A stretch of 64,000 bases of DNA. It comes from Clytia hemisphaerica (lineage: Eukaryota > Cnidaria > Hydrozoa > Leptothecata > Clytiidae). The translations under genes and the position numbers were made by a program. Below are positions 20,901 to 35,900 of this stretch, one piece after another (position 1 is the first letter of the stretch; each line of letters begins with the position of its first letter). The notes under the pieces are model-generated. The model did not search any database and was not told the DNA's origin. It was given only the letters and a program-made list of their open reading frames with translations. The stretch covers positions 496,001 through 560,000 of the forward strand of contig CACVBU010000758.1 in NCBI GenBank assembly GCA_902728285.1. Reading direction: 5' to 3'.

Positions 20901-23900
20901 GAAAATTGATATGAAGAGAATAAAATCTAGCTACAATCCAGATATCAATCCCTAAGGGTTTCTTTTTGTTCGGTCCTGCTGTACGTTTTCAAAGTTGCCG
21001 TCCTTGATGCTAAAAGTCATATCATAAAGGGAGCTGTTTTTTACAGCCCTCTTATGACTTTTGATCTAGCAGCGCATAAATGTTCTAAAAAAAAGAAATT
21101 GGGTTGGTGACGTCATCATAGGGGTTAATATTTACATTTACCAGTGATAAAGTACCCTCCACTAAAATCGCAATTAAAGTTAGAAACAAATATATATTTT
21201 ACAGTTCTGTTTTTATTTTCTCAAGGCCAGAATTTCTTTAACATATTTGTATTTGCCGGTTTTCAATCTCTACCAATGAAATCAGATGAGATGGAGTTTT
21301 TATAAATTACTTTAATAATTGGTCATTTGAAGTAATAAAAATGACGCGTTCTTTAGAAAAAAGTAACAAAATTGTTTTATTACTGGTTAACGATCAACCA
21401 AATCAAATAAGAGCTTGTAAAAACTTCATCTCATCCCAATGAAATATATGATGAAGAGTTTCATGCTCCCGGCAATTGTCAGAAGAGAGTATAAAAAGAT
21501 ATATCGTATCTTCAAAAAATTAAATAATCGAAAAACAAAATTGATTTGATTTAAAATTAAAAAGATGATATAATGATGCGTGTCTATTAAATAAATATTA
21601 ATTGCTAATTTTAAATTCATAATGGCCTCTTTACCCTGAACTGACTGAATTTTCTACGGTTGCTATTTTTGTTTCTTTCAAAGGTTTACCGAAAGGTTTG
21701 ACAATCGACTGTGGTGTGAAGATTATGAAATTATTTGGTGTGTTGTTACAAGGAAACATGTCGCTTAGCAACCCTGCATCTTTGGTTGCCATTTTGTCTT
21801 CACCAGTTGGAAAAGGTGAGCGTTTTCATAAAAGACTTTCTCTAACTAACAATTAACATCACAATACAATAGCCACTAGCCAACAAAATTATTGTACCTT
21901 AAGGCCTAAACACCCTCAGAAAATCTTATCGTCAACCAAAAGCGTTGGGATAAAGTTTTTTGGTAATTTTGATTTGCTTCGTCCTATTTAGAGAAAAATG
22001 ACAATTTTTTTGAAAATTTGTCAGTATGGTGGCCCAACAGGATGGTAGAAATAAAGATTTAAGCGCTTTACCCCCAATGCTGGACAAAAGGTTTGTAGAC
22101 TTCTGCAATATTTGCAAAATACTTCAATATCGATCAAAAACAAGTTTCCAAGAGGCTCTGGGGTCTTTGAAAGTCACCCACTGCAGTCTTACCGCAAGGG
22201 CAAACCACAAGGGCTTGATTAATTGGCTTACACCAGTATCAAAACGCTGGTTTTTTGCTTGTGGTTTCCTCAAAAGCAATTCAAAAGCAATGCAACGACT
22301 TCAAAAGTGTTTTTCTTAACTTCCATCCCCTTTCAGACACATTGAAGGGTCATTTTGCTCTATTTCTCATCATTTTTCACTGAAATTTCATTTGTCTACA
22401 ACCTTTTGTCCGGCATTGCCGGCAAAGATTCAGGAAGCAGTAGGAATCATGTTTAGAGTATAAAACTTTGGATTTCGACGCTCATTAGATGGGCAACGGA
22501 ACGGTTTTTGCTTGGTTTTTCGATTACCTCTGTAATTCGATATTTAGATTGTATGATGAAATTTTCAGGTAAATCAAAGATATAAAAGTAAGGTTTCATA
22601 TGGGTCACTGTAAATTCGAGATCAAATTCCATCTTGCTCATTTTGTGCTCCTTTTTACCCTGAACAGATCTTCCAAATTTGGTGAATATCGGACTATTGC
22701 TTGAGCTTGAATCTTTGCCAGGAGGTCTAATAGTGACAATTCGAGTAAATAAGAATTTTTTCCCATCATTTTTTCAAACAAACAGTCAATTTGCCAAAAA
22801 GACGACATCAGCGTGCAAGCAAAAATTATTTTCTCAATTTACATATGGGGCAACTTCTGGAATGAATTTCAGTCATTTTCAGTCATTAAAGGGTAAAAGG
22901 TTAACTTTCAGACCAATTTTAAATTTTCCTTTAACAAGTTTTGGTAGGATTTCCTACCAAAGAAATCACGTGACAGCAAGCAATTTTCTTGGTTTGAGAG
23001 ATGCGAAATAGCGTTTGCCGCTTACATTGTTTGATCTCGCGCTCCGAAAACAATTAAAATGCTAGATCCTATCCATCGGCACGAAGTTAAAAAGTCAAAC
23101 TTTTGCTTCACTTTTTTTTGCTGGAGAAAGCTTAAAGTTGCCTATCTAGCCTTTGGGTAATCTGTGACCAGACCCAGATCTGTGGGTTTATTCTTTAATT
23201 GCTCTTAAACGGTTTCCTTTCCCATCAGGCTTATTCATACATTTTACAAACACGCTCTAAAAGAAAATGCTGAAAATGGAATGAAAATTGAGCTTTATTT
23301 TATGGGGATAACTTGATAAAGTAATATCCCAAGTCTATTCCTTTGGACAAAAAGGAATGAAGAAAAAAAGGTCTTTTCTTTTCTTTGACAAAACACATGA
23401 CAACTGGCATTGGATTGTGTTGAGTACAGGCTATTCAGTTTGACTAGTTTGCATAACTTCACATCTTTATGAAAAAAGTCGATATATCGTAAGGTATTTC
23501 CTCTACAAATTCATATGTTTTTTTCCCAATGACGGACTCTCTTCATGTTACGTAATTTTAGCAGAATCTAAAACCCACTATACTATTGTTCAAAGTGCCT
23601 TTGCAAAATAAAAATAAATATGTTATATCATTTAAACTGGAGTTAAGCTTTGAATATAAAAAAAAACTGATTCCCACAGACAATTGGAAAAGTTTCAACC
23701 ACACAGATATCTTTTTGGTCAGCCTAAGCTGAGCATTCAAATCCCGGGGGGGGGTACTAGGTTTGCGAGGTGACGGGTATGTCCGAGCCGAAAATCGAAA
23801 ATCGACCCTTTGAGAGACAAAATTTTGGTGATTTTGGGACCCTTTGAGAGACTTTTTCCAAAATTTTGGTCCATTTTTTTCCAAATTTTGGTTTGATTGT

Positions 23901-26900
23901 CACCAAATTTTGGTCAAAATTTTTGGAATTCGTGACCCTTTGAGAGAGAAATTTCTGATTTTCGTGATTTTGGGACCCTTTCAGAGACTAACTTTTGAAT
24001 TTGTACCCCTTTGAGACACTTTTGAGGAATGAAAAAAGGTACCCTTATGGCTCGCACATACCCGGCACCCATTTTGCCTAAGTACCCCCCCCCCCCCGGG
24101 ATTCAAATAGGTAAATTTTCTTCCAGTTCCATAAGACGGCAAAAAAAAAATCCGATTTCCCGATCGATATCACTTTGATTTCTAAACTTTCTTCCGATCG
24201 GGTTAACTTTTTGGGTACTTTTAGCGTGCGTTGTTTATCATAATGTGGTGTTTCAAGATGGCGGCTCAAGCGATAAGTCAGATGTGATAAGTCAGTGTTG
24301 TACCAAAGTATTTCCAGTGTAAATCTGTTGCAAGCTTCAATTTCTGTCATTTATTTTTTTAACTCAGCAAATCAAACACATGATTTTCATCAAGGGGATT
24401 CTTTTTCTACATCTTTTGAAGGTTTAAAGCCGTTTGCTCAAGTTTTTGTTTATGTTGAATTTTCGGATACTTTTTATTGCTGCTTTTTATTAGTTTTTGC
24501 AATAAAAACATATTTTTCTTGTTTCCTCTAGGTGGGATTGATGGTGTTATAATGTTATTGGAATTTGATAAAGTTTACAAAAGTACAGCTACTGTCTAAA
24601 TTTGATAAAGCCTGGATGCAATCGTGCTTTTTTGGACTTGGTTTGTAAGTGTTTGATAGGGCGAATCGCAAAAAATTATTTGATTCCCGTCATTTTTTTT
24701 TTAAAGTGGGGGTCATTCGGTCGGTCGGTCGGTCGGTCGAAAATATTTTTCTTTTAAGAAGCAGCTATACATCTTGTTGAAAGGGAATCCGTGTGGACTG
24801 ATCCGAATTAAGAAATTGAGAAACCGTGGATAAACTGGTTTTCGGTTTACTTTCCATTAGCATGCGGCTCGCTACTTCGATTTGAAAACTTGTAAACACA
24901 GAGCGTGCAGAGGTCGACATTGGAAATCCAGCAAAGCAGCGGAAAAGCTTTCCGACTCTCCAACTCTACCTGCTGACCGTAAATCAGGGTCGGTCAGATG
25001 ACGGGAACCAAATGATGACACATCACATCTCCTATTATTGGACTTGCAAAATTATGACAAATGGTCTTTGAAATTTGATCAATTATATTAATATTAATGT
25101 ATACAGTTCTTGTTGAAATTGATCTAACTATTTTTCACGCAGTTCCGGACGCAGATTGTGTTTTTCTAACCTTTTCTAACCTTGGCGCACGTTTTGACTG
25201 AATGAAGGAATGGAATGAATGGCGATAACAGTTTATACATATCTCTTATCAGACTTGCAGAAAGCGGACTGCAGAAGGTTATGAAAAATGGTTTCTAGAA
25301 TTTAATGAATTATACCGTCAAGTTACACAACATGCACACTCACGTCACAACTTGCACAGTCATAACAAACAGATCCATCTGGTCTTCATTTAACATTGTT
25401 TTAAAGTTTAAAAAACACTGCCAGTGCTTGGCACAGAAGAGAGGACTCCCAGTTTAAATTAATTGCTACTCCGCTGCCCTGTTAAATTTATTTATTATGG
25501 TCGTGTGTTTATTCTGTCAAGGCGGTAAAGCGATCGCCCAAATTCATAGACCAATCAAAAGGGAGTTTAAAGCAAAATGGGGGAAAAATGAGCTTCCCTG
25601 AATAGTTATGAATTTTAAGTTTTGCTTTCGATTATCATTTGCGACCAGCAAAGTCTTCAAGATGGTTGTGTGCATGTTGTGTAACTTGACGGTACTAAAC
25701 TACAAAATTTATTTACGAAGACTGGATGTAAATTATGTTTTTCTGACCATGCCAAATTATGGCTTTGACTGAATAGCAGTCAGTTTTTACGTACTCATTG
25801 GCCTTGCAGACAACTGACAAATGGTTTCTGTAATTTGACCAAGTCTACCAAAATACAGTTCCTGTTGAAATGTTATAAATATGAACTACGTTTGCAAAGA
25901 TTTTGATGCAAATTGTGTTTTTCTGGAGTTTGTGCTTTGTGACTTAAAGTTTGTAGCTTGTTAGTTTAAAGTGTTATTGGAGTTTTATCAAGTAAAACAA
26001 AAAGTACAATTTCTATGTATATTTGATGGATATCTTTATTTTGGTTCTGACGTTTTGGCAATTTACTAATTTATTTCTAGATAACACTTTGGTTAGATAT
26101 GGATATTGTCTACATCCAACAGAAGAAAATGTATCATAACTGACTGGAATGAAATTAACAAAAAGTTTTAATTACACTATGTTTCTCTTTTATTTTATAG
26201 TAATGAACTATAGCTTAATTGTTTGATGTCGTAGAAACAGTGCTACAATGCTAAAGAGAAGTATACTTTGATCTTCTCGTGGGGGAGGGGGGTTGGAGGA
26301 GCTCTCAGGCTTGTTTTAAAGAGGTCCCCCCCCCCAGCGGACCCTCAATTCACGCAATCACGCAATTTTTTTTCGAAATTCACGCATTCACGCAAATTTT
26401 CCTCGAGTTTCACGCAATAACCCGATTTTTCAGGAAATCGGAAAATTTTCGGGGAAAATCGGGGAAACATTGGAAAATCGGGAAAACTGCACATGATCGG
26501 TGGAAAAAAGGAAAAATTCACGTATTCACGCACAAAATAGCCCAGATTCACGCATTCACGCAATCAAAAAGTGAATTTTCACGTTCACGCAAGTTTTTTC
26601 AATTTGGATTTTTTTCAATTGGATTTATTTGACAAGGTTTATATACTAATTCTATATACACAAGGGAAAAAAATTATAGGTCTATTGACAATTAAAAAGT
26701 TCATCTGAGAATAAAAGTTAAAAAGGCGTTAAAATGACGGTGTAATGTACAATTGTAATTAACGAAAACAAATTAAGCTCGGGAGAATAAATAGGGTAAT
26801 AAAATATGATAAAGTAAAGCAGTTTTTTCTCAAAGGTTAAATTCCCGCCTGACAAGAAGACGAAAAGAACTAAACAAAGAAAGGGTAAAAACCTAGCCAT

Positions 26901-29900
26901 AATCGATCATCACTTCCCTCTCATTCAAGCCCTGAGGCTCAAAGGTCTGGAGTTTGTTAATCCAGAAATCTTCGCGTACCCGAAGACTCTGTTCATTCTG
27001 GGATTGATCGATAAGTGTAAAATCCCAGTCCTCCATACCATTATAACCCTCCTGACAAAAATGAGAGTGAAATGACATTTGAGGCGCTGTTTCACCTGGA
27101 CTGCATTTCCGGAAACAAGATTTATAGTTGTTAAACCTGTTTCTAAATTTTACGGCGCTGCCTCCATATTGTTTTGACATGAAGGAAGTATATCTATAGA
27201 GGTCTGCGATTCAGACTACCATGGTAACTGAAAGCATAATACGTGCATGTCACTAGTTCTATTTATACTGAGACCATTAATTTGTCTGAGACGAGAAGTT
27301 TAGAAAATGAGAATTATGGAGGAGTATACTTTCCATTCAATAAATAGGATCTCCTCCACATATCACATTTTACAAACTACTCGTCTCAGACGATTTTTCC
27401 GTCTCAGTATAAATGGAACTATTCTCGCATCGACATTTCATGAAGTTTACCAATTCACAAATTCTTTCGGATAACTTCTTTCACGGACGTCATTGTTTCC
27501 TGTATCAATCCCTCGAAGTTCTTCCCACCACAACAAACGATCATTGACAGGTTCTTGATGGCGATAACAAGATTTGATTTCCGCATTATTCAATAAATGG
27601 CCATAGATATATAATTTCGTCATTTTCCCATAAAATGATTGCACGATTTCGTTGACCACGCCATTATCAACATCCTGACCCAGAACAAAGCCTGTGAGTG
27701 GATTAGCTCCTGTAGCTACTAAAGCTGAAACAGAAATGGCTTTAACCGCCATAAATTTACCATTGATATAAAACCTGGCGTCAATTGCACCACTAATTTG
27801 CTTAAGTGTGACGGCATAGTGGTTCCAACTCCCTGGTGCATCTGCTTTTCCAAAACATACTCCTTCCGCTCGGACAGAAACGCATAGAGTAAAAGACGGG
27901 CTTATGTTGACTTGAATCATTTTCAAGTCATCATTTTTTGGGAAAGTAAAGATATGCTTCCCAAAGAGATTGGATGGAGGGTCAGGTAGCATAAGCCAGA
28001 AGCTGAAAGATATTTCTTGACCGACATTGATCTCTTTTGATGGCAACACAGGTACACTCAATGTCGGTGTTTTAAACGTGATAACGTATTCCGATGATTC
28101 TGGAAAAGACATAGATACAGAGTATAATATAGATGAATAGATGTAGCTAAGAAAAAAAACGTATAGTCTGCTAATCGTAGCAGCACTTCTCTCATCGCCT
28201 CTCACCCACACTCCATCGTAGAGACCGGTTAGAAAGACTTCAAAACAGAAAAGGAAATGACGACAGACTCTCTACGGTAATGAATTTTGAGATTAGCCCT
28301 AGATATCGGGTCTGTGTACAAACTAAGGGTACGCTTACAGCATACAAAAGAACTTACTTAGAACAGGCTCATATTCGACAGCATCTGATGAAATTTGTTG
28401 TTTCTCTTCATCGCCACAATCCGCTTTGCCGCAATAACATTTTTCGTCAGCATATATCACTACTCCTCTTCGCTTATTATTACACATTAAAATACATTCA
28501 ACTCGAGACTTGTTCTCTATAAGCTCGTCTCCTATACATGGAAACTTCCGAACTGCAAATCTCCGGCAATCAACAATGAAACAAAGTATCAACCACAAGA
28601 ATAATCGCCAAAGACAGATTTTCGTTTTCATTTTCATTTTCAACTTTTAATATTGACAGCATTACTGATTTCAGCGAGAAATTTTTATCTCGAATAAACA
28701 ACAAATTTCAATTTTGTTTTTTATTTATATCCCAGGTGAAATCTCAATTATTAAAGCGGTAATCAAGTTTTCAAAATAATGAAAGAAATCTGTATTGAGG
28801 TGTCACGGGTTTGAATAATTAAAATGTATAAATTAGATAGCAATCAACAAAGAATAAATTTCAATTTTGTTTTTTATTTATACCCCAGGTGAAATCTCAA
28901 TTATTAAAGCGGTAATCAAGTTTTCAAAATAATGAAAGAAATCTGTATTGAGGTTTCACGAGTTTGAATAATTAAAATGTATAAATTAGATAACAATCAA
29001 CAAAGAATTATCCTTATTTAAACAACATTGTTTTTCACACCCATCTAAAGCTTTATGGAGGTTTGATATATGTTGTTATGACGTTTCGCGTCAACTTGGG
29101 TGATAACAAATACACCCCGTTCTCACAGACCCGGTAGGATTCTTTCAGCCAGTGGGGGTGTGCATAGCACTACTTTGCCACATCTCTCCTCGAGATTGGC
29201 TCGTTCATTCTTTATGATTTTTTGCACAAAGATGCATAACTGTAAACCCTTGAATGTGACGGAGCCTGATTTAAAAAAAAAGGCTAAAAAAAGGGAAATA
29301 TTGGATCATTGTTTTTTTTCTGTTTTTTGCATGAAAGTAGATAAAAGATGGCTCAAGCTAATTTTTGTAAAAAAAGAATTTTTCAGCTCAAAAAACGCAT
29401 TTTTATTTATAAGAATCACTATTAATAAGCATACATCAATGTTCTTAGCCAAATTACTCAATTTTTTGATAAGATAGATGGGTTTTTTTTGCTAACGAAG
29501 TCTTGAATATGAATTGAATTTTAGTTTCTAAACGTTTTTCTTATAAGAAACAAACGACTAATTTTAATAGATCGTCACTAAACTTTTTGAACGTAAGCAA
29601 ACTCTACACAAGGCCTCTACTTAAGCTTAGGGAAATTCCCCACCCTTCAAGATCTTAAGTAAAATTTTACGTACATGTGAAAAAAGCTTAAGGCCTTAAA
29701 ACATTACGCAAGCTTAGGGAAATTAATTACTGGGCTATCCACGTCAAATATCGAATCTATCTATCCATATTCAATTGGAAACAAAAACGTTGCTCTCTTG
29801 TATATGAAAATTTCCATTTTGATTTATATTGATTTACGTTTCAGTTCTCGATTCATGGGCGAAGATACCATCAGGTCTTCTGAACGGGAACACAAGATGG

Positions 29901-32900
29901 TATGGTGCTTATGATGAATGTTCAGCCATTCCTGATGTCAAATATTGCTCTGTGGGTATGAAGGTCGTTAGCCAGGTTTGTGCACAAATAGTGTAATACT
30001 ATACACGCTTGACAGTTTTTTTTGGGTTTAAGCGAGTCGAATTTTCTTTCATTTTCAAGGCTATTTAAAAAAAAAACTTAACAATTTCCATAACATTATT
30101 ATTTTTGTCGTTTTTGTGATACTTAAAAAATGGTCGGATTCGGCTGAAATTTTGCACACTTGTTCTTTGGGTGAATAACTGGGGGTGTTTTTTTTCTTTC
30201 TTTTTTTTCAAAATTTTATCTTAAGGGCGTGATCACAAGGTTAGACCAAAACGAGGCTAAAACTTTTCTTATATCAAAAATTTTCTGTTGATTGGGCCTA
30301 TGAGTAAATAAAACATACTGAAGTTGAGCCATTGCGGTTAGCACATTTGACAGTTAGAATATTCCTAATATTATGTATTCCTAACCTAAAAATACCGTAA
30401 GAATATTTTAAGATGACTTTTCCTAAAAAGTTAAAAATATCCATGATGAAATGGAAAAATACCGTTCTTTATAATAACTTTTTCTGGGAGCTGAACTTGA
30501 AAGATTTTCGAGCAGAAAATATGAAAAACATCAAAAAGTTTATTTCTTAGGAAAAGAAGACGCAGCTATTGAACGGCTCAAATCAACGATGTAAAAATAA
30601 TAGATAACCAACTACCTCTAGAAGGCACTTCTCCCAAGAGAACAACCATTGTTTTCCTATTGAAATGAGCACTCCTTCAAATAGCTCTGTGTGCAGTGCG
30701 TGTTATGCTTTTAGCTAGATTTTGACACACTTTTTGACATTTGACATCCACTGAATTGATAGCAAATTTGAATTGTTATTTACTGCACATTTTGGAATTT
30801 TTTTCAAAAGATAAAGGTACCAATCTTTAGAGAAATTGACTACGGATCGGCCTGATACCACTTAATCTTCATCTGGATAAATAAACGCTCATAAAATGAT
30901 GTTATCTGAAAAATATATGTGTGATTTGAAGTGCGATATCTCACGAATGAAAAGTGCATGAAGGTTGCCTGATACAAAATAAACAGATGAATGTTTATAG
31001 AACAATAATATCTAATTAAAAAATTCCTTCTGTGAGGCTGCCTATAGGAAAATACACTTTTTCTAACCCAAATTTTGGAAAAAATATACATCACGTGATC
31101 GATTCTGTCAAATAGAAGGTTGCAAATGAAGCAAGTTTTTATTTAATTGCACTTTTTACGATGCAAAATGTCATTAATATTTTTACAACCGTAACACGGA
31201 TGTTTTTTGAGAATCAAGGCAAGTTGGTTATCTATTATTTTTACATCGTTGCTCAAATATCACGATAAAGACTAGCTTTATCGTCAGCTAACTTGCCTAT
31301 TCTTGGCTAAATAGACGATTTTCCGATTTTACAATTTGAAGTTGTTTCTGACTAATCTACAGTGACAGAATTGCTTCTCTTCTGCATTTCGAGGTCTAAT
31401 TTTAAGAAAAAGAAGGGTGTGGCAAGGAAAACATTGTTATAGAAACTAACATTAACACGAAACGGTTATATTGTGCTACCTTATTGGCTCATTTTACGCG
31501 ACCCTAATTTTACACCGGCTCCTTTTACCCCGGCCCTTATTACGCCAAGAGCCTAAAAAATAACGCCAATAAGGGCCGGCGTTAAAAGGGCCGGTAAGGT
31601 ATCGCAAAATATTGCATAACTCTTATTGTAAGCAATTCTGATTTAACCATAGTGATTGATCTTTACATTTTTAGAACGGAGTTTATGGCACGTGTATGCC
31701 AAAAGAATGTACGGAAAATGACGTGGCGTCTGTCTATTCAGCTATTATCTCCAAACGTAAGTTCTCTACAAAAACATCATAAAAACTTTAAGTTTTAGTT
31801 TTACATGATGTTCCCGTTTCATATCTGAAATATGTTATATATCAGGCCGTTGTTGTGCTGAATAAACAAAAAAAAGCTAAACCTATCTTGCTCCACATCC
31901 TGGTCAATTCAATGTGAAAAAGTTTGTTATTCAAAATGATGAGTTTAAGTAAACGATATCAGAGATTAAAACAAAACCTTTGATGGTGAATTGATTAACT
32001 GATTGATTAATTGGATAAGGATGGTTTCAGTCGCATTCCGTTACCAAAGAAGATGCTAAAATACTCTTTGTGCCCGATAAACCCTCCGTCTTCCTTATCT
32101 GATATTCCTATGGTGGATTGGTGGCAATGCTAAAGCTCTAAAGGAGCGGGCTAATTTCCCAATTTTTCTACTATTGCGCGTAAAGCTGAAAATATTTTGG
32201 TTGAACTCGCCAATCACCGAAACAAGGGCTGGGGTCTAGGACTACCGCTGCAAAATCGCTGACACAGTTTTGAAAAATTCCGCAATCTAAACCTTCTAGA
32301 TGTTGAAAACTTTCCCGCTCTTAAGAGCTTTAGCATGTCGGATTGAATTTCTGTATCTGGCGCCAGAAAACCGTCCCCCTTTAATCTACCCCTAGCTTGT
32401 ACCACCCCGCCACGAGTGTTTTTTATATTTTGAACTTTGCGTTATCTTTTCAGTCAGCGAAGAAGAGTCTAGGCTAATCTACCCCTTCCCTAAACAATGG
32501 CGAGATATGAAGGATGTATTTGTTAATTTTTGAATTCTTTTTTCTTCAGAATTGGGAGGTGCCATTCAGTTTACTGACGATGAGAAGTATGTTTGGTGCG
32601 ATGGAGAAGATTTCTCTTATTCCACTGGGTTCATCATCACATTGTAAGTACACATGTTTCCAGTAGCGTAGCCAAGAGGGGCACAAAATTTGTATGGGAG
32701 AGCAGATTTTTGTGACAATGTAATTATCTATTCATGTGGTATTAAAAGATAATTATAATGGGATAAAAATCTGCTCTCCTGCACAATTTTTTTTTGGCTA
32801 CGCTACTGTTTTTATAAATAAGAATAAACTATATAAGAGCATTAAAAGCTTCCATGTCAGCAATATTAAGAACAAGTTAAGAATTGTAATGCTTTAAGGT

Positions 32901-35900
32901 CTCTAAAACACTCAACAGTTAAGTTTTTATAGATAAAAATTTTTTTATTGCAGAGTAGACTTTGAATATCAATAAATGAGACATTTGTTTATTTCACAGA
33001 ACAATTTTTTGTATCCTTGGTTTACTGATGGTCCTCGGAACATTTATTGAAATTACCGAACAGAACTACGAATCGAAGATAGAAAAGTCAAATGTGACTA
33101 TATTGACGAATGGGAATGCGAATCATGGTATTTTTATTTCTTCTATCATCCTTTTCCAGCTGGAAAAACGTCGCGCTTCAACGTTTTTCTAAAGTTCACA
33201 ACAAAATAACGTTGGATGAACTCAAACTTTACTGCTCCTTTTTTCCGTATACCGCCCATTACGGCTGTAAACGCAGAGCATATATTTTCTTGCTTTGCTA
33301 TCCCTCTAACGGCCGATAGCATCGATGGCATTTTTCTTGAGCAATTTTATTGTTTTTTATGAAATCGTCATCTGAATTTCGACAATCAATTTTGTAAAAT
33401 TCTCCCTCAAACCTTAGGACCTACTGCTAAGGATTTATTGATTTATTAAAAAGTTCTTTCATCAAAGCTCGGGCGTTGTTTGCACCCTTTCTGGGTAGAT
33501 CACTAAAGGACTTTATACACTACACAATATATTGTTCGGCAATTGACAATTTATTGTTCGGCAATTGACAATGTATTGCTGAGTGCCGAAGTGCCGGCAA
33601 TTTATTGCCAGCTCGATTTACAATATTCTAATGATATAGGTGAATCGTTTACAGAGCAAAAATTCCTTTTTATAATAGAGTTGTTTGTTGTTTACTTCGT
33701 TAATTATGGTCCGCAAACCATATTGTCGAATATTGTGCGTCAATATATTGTGTAGTCTAAATGGCCCATTATAGATTGAATTTTTTCGCAACTTTCTATT
33801 TGAATTCTAGAAAACAAAGTGGAGATGAAAAACTTGGAAAGTAATGACCAACAAGATGAAAGTCATCTTCCAAAACGAACAGGTCAGTTTGCATTACACT
33901 TTTTTTTATAAGAGCAAACTATATAAGAACATAAGGCTTCGGTGGCCAAAATCTTAAGAACAAATTAAGAACATTTTAAGACTTTCTAGGCTCTAGAATA
34001 CCTGTTTTCTTAAGAAGATGGACAAAATGGCCAAAATCTTAAGAACAAATTAAGAACATTTTAAGGCTTTCTGGGCTCTAGAATACCTGTTTTTGTTTAA
34101 GAAGATGGACAAAATGGCCAAAATCTTAAGAACAAATTAAGAACATTTTAAGGCTTTCTGGGCTCTAGAATACCTGTTTTTGTTTAAGAAAATTGACAAA
34201 AATAATCAAAAAATGCTGAAAATAAGAACATGTTAAGAACTTTTTTAGGCTCGAAACCCGAAAAGTTAAGAACATCTGAAGGCTTCAAAACTTTTGGATG
34301 TTCTTATGAAAAAACGTGTATGTAACCAAAATCGAGTACATTTCAGAGAAAATTTTACCAAATTTTTAGCAAATTTTAAGCAAATTTTGAGCAAATTTGA
34401 TCCTTCATTCATATTTAAAGTGTTTTTGTTTTTTCATTCAAGAGATAAAACAAGGCCCACGCCATGAAATTGAAAATGAGGGCAATGAATATAGGAGGTG
34501 CAAAAAAGTGGCGTGGGCCCTGTAAATTGGTTACTTTTTCCAAAGCTTTGCTCAAAAATATTTTTTTGTTTTAAGCTTAGACAACTTAACCTACAATCCT
34601 GGCCATAATATTTGAGACAAAAGGGAAATTCCCACGAAATCTTATAACCACAAGTATTTTGGAAGCGCTCTAAATTAGGTTAGACGAATAGAGTTTTAAC
34701 TCTGAGTTTTAACATTAGACTTAAGACTTAGGACCTTAGAATCTGAGGATCCAAAAGTCCCAGAATGGTCCAACAGGGCTCAGAATATAGCCTGGAAGTC
34801 AATTAACCCCACCCAAATCGAAATACTCGAATAAATTTATCAATTAGCCCAAAAACGACTTTCTCGCCCGAATTCCAAATTTTGAAAAACGAGGAAATAA
34901 GCTAAATTCTCAATATATTTTGGCCAGGATTGTCTTTAAAAATAGAAAATGCTAAATTCTGCTCTGCTGGGGGTCTAATTTCAAACTAGAGGCATTTTTT
35001 CCTGTTAAAAATGTCCCATTCTTCAAATTAATAGCCAAAAACTCAGTAAAAGTTCAAAATTTTCTGAAATATTGGCGTTTTTGGATTTCCGTAAAAGTGA
35101 TCTTCACAAAAAGTGAAAAATTTCGCAAAATACTGATTTTGACTCGACGAAAATGCTTCAAAATGGCCAGAAAAAGGTTTTTTTTCAAATTTTTTGGCTT
35201 TTCTTGTAATTTTAGACCCCCCGCAGAGCAGAAATCAGCAATTTTTATTTTCAAAGACAATCCTGGCCGTAATATTTGAGACAAAAGGGAAATTCCCACG
35301 AAATCTTATAACCACAAGTATTTTGGAAGCGCTCTAAATTAGGTTAGACGAATAGAGTTTTAACTCTGAGTTTTAACATTAGACTTAAGACTTAGGACCT
35401 TAGAATCTGAGGATCCAAAAGTCCCAGAATGGTCCAACAGGGCTCAGAATATAGCCTGGAAGTCAATTAACCCCACCCAAATCGAAATACTCGAATAAAT
35501 TTATCAATTAGCCCAAAAACGACTTTCTCGCCCGAATTCCAAATTTTGAAAAACGAGGAAATAAGCTAAATTCTCAATATATTTTGGCCAGGATTGTCTT
35601 TAAAAAGAGAGGGGTAAAAATTGAATAACATCATTTATAGTTTATTCAAATATATTATCCCGTAACAGTTGTCGTATTATCATATTACACTTTACTATTA
35701 CACGATATCTCAAACTTCAAACGTTTCTAAAATTCCTTCTTTTTTTTTCCTTTTTTATAGTTCCGGGTCTGATGAAGTTTTTGTTATGCTTCTCTTTACT
35801 GAGAAACACACGTGCCATTATCTCGACCCAGGCCCCTAAAGGTGCAATCGAATCAATCAACGGTGTCCGCGTTATCAGCATGTGGTGGATTATTCTCGGA

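Noticed and set aside
22026..22319. 97-codon frame in intron 3
   Set aside because: No recognisable domain, no splice context, and ordinary length for chance in this composition.
26279..26632. 117-codon frame
   Set aside because: It reads through the TTCACGCA motif array; the peptide is just the repeat translated.
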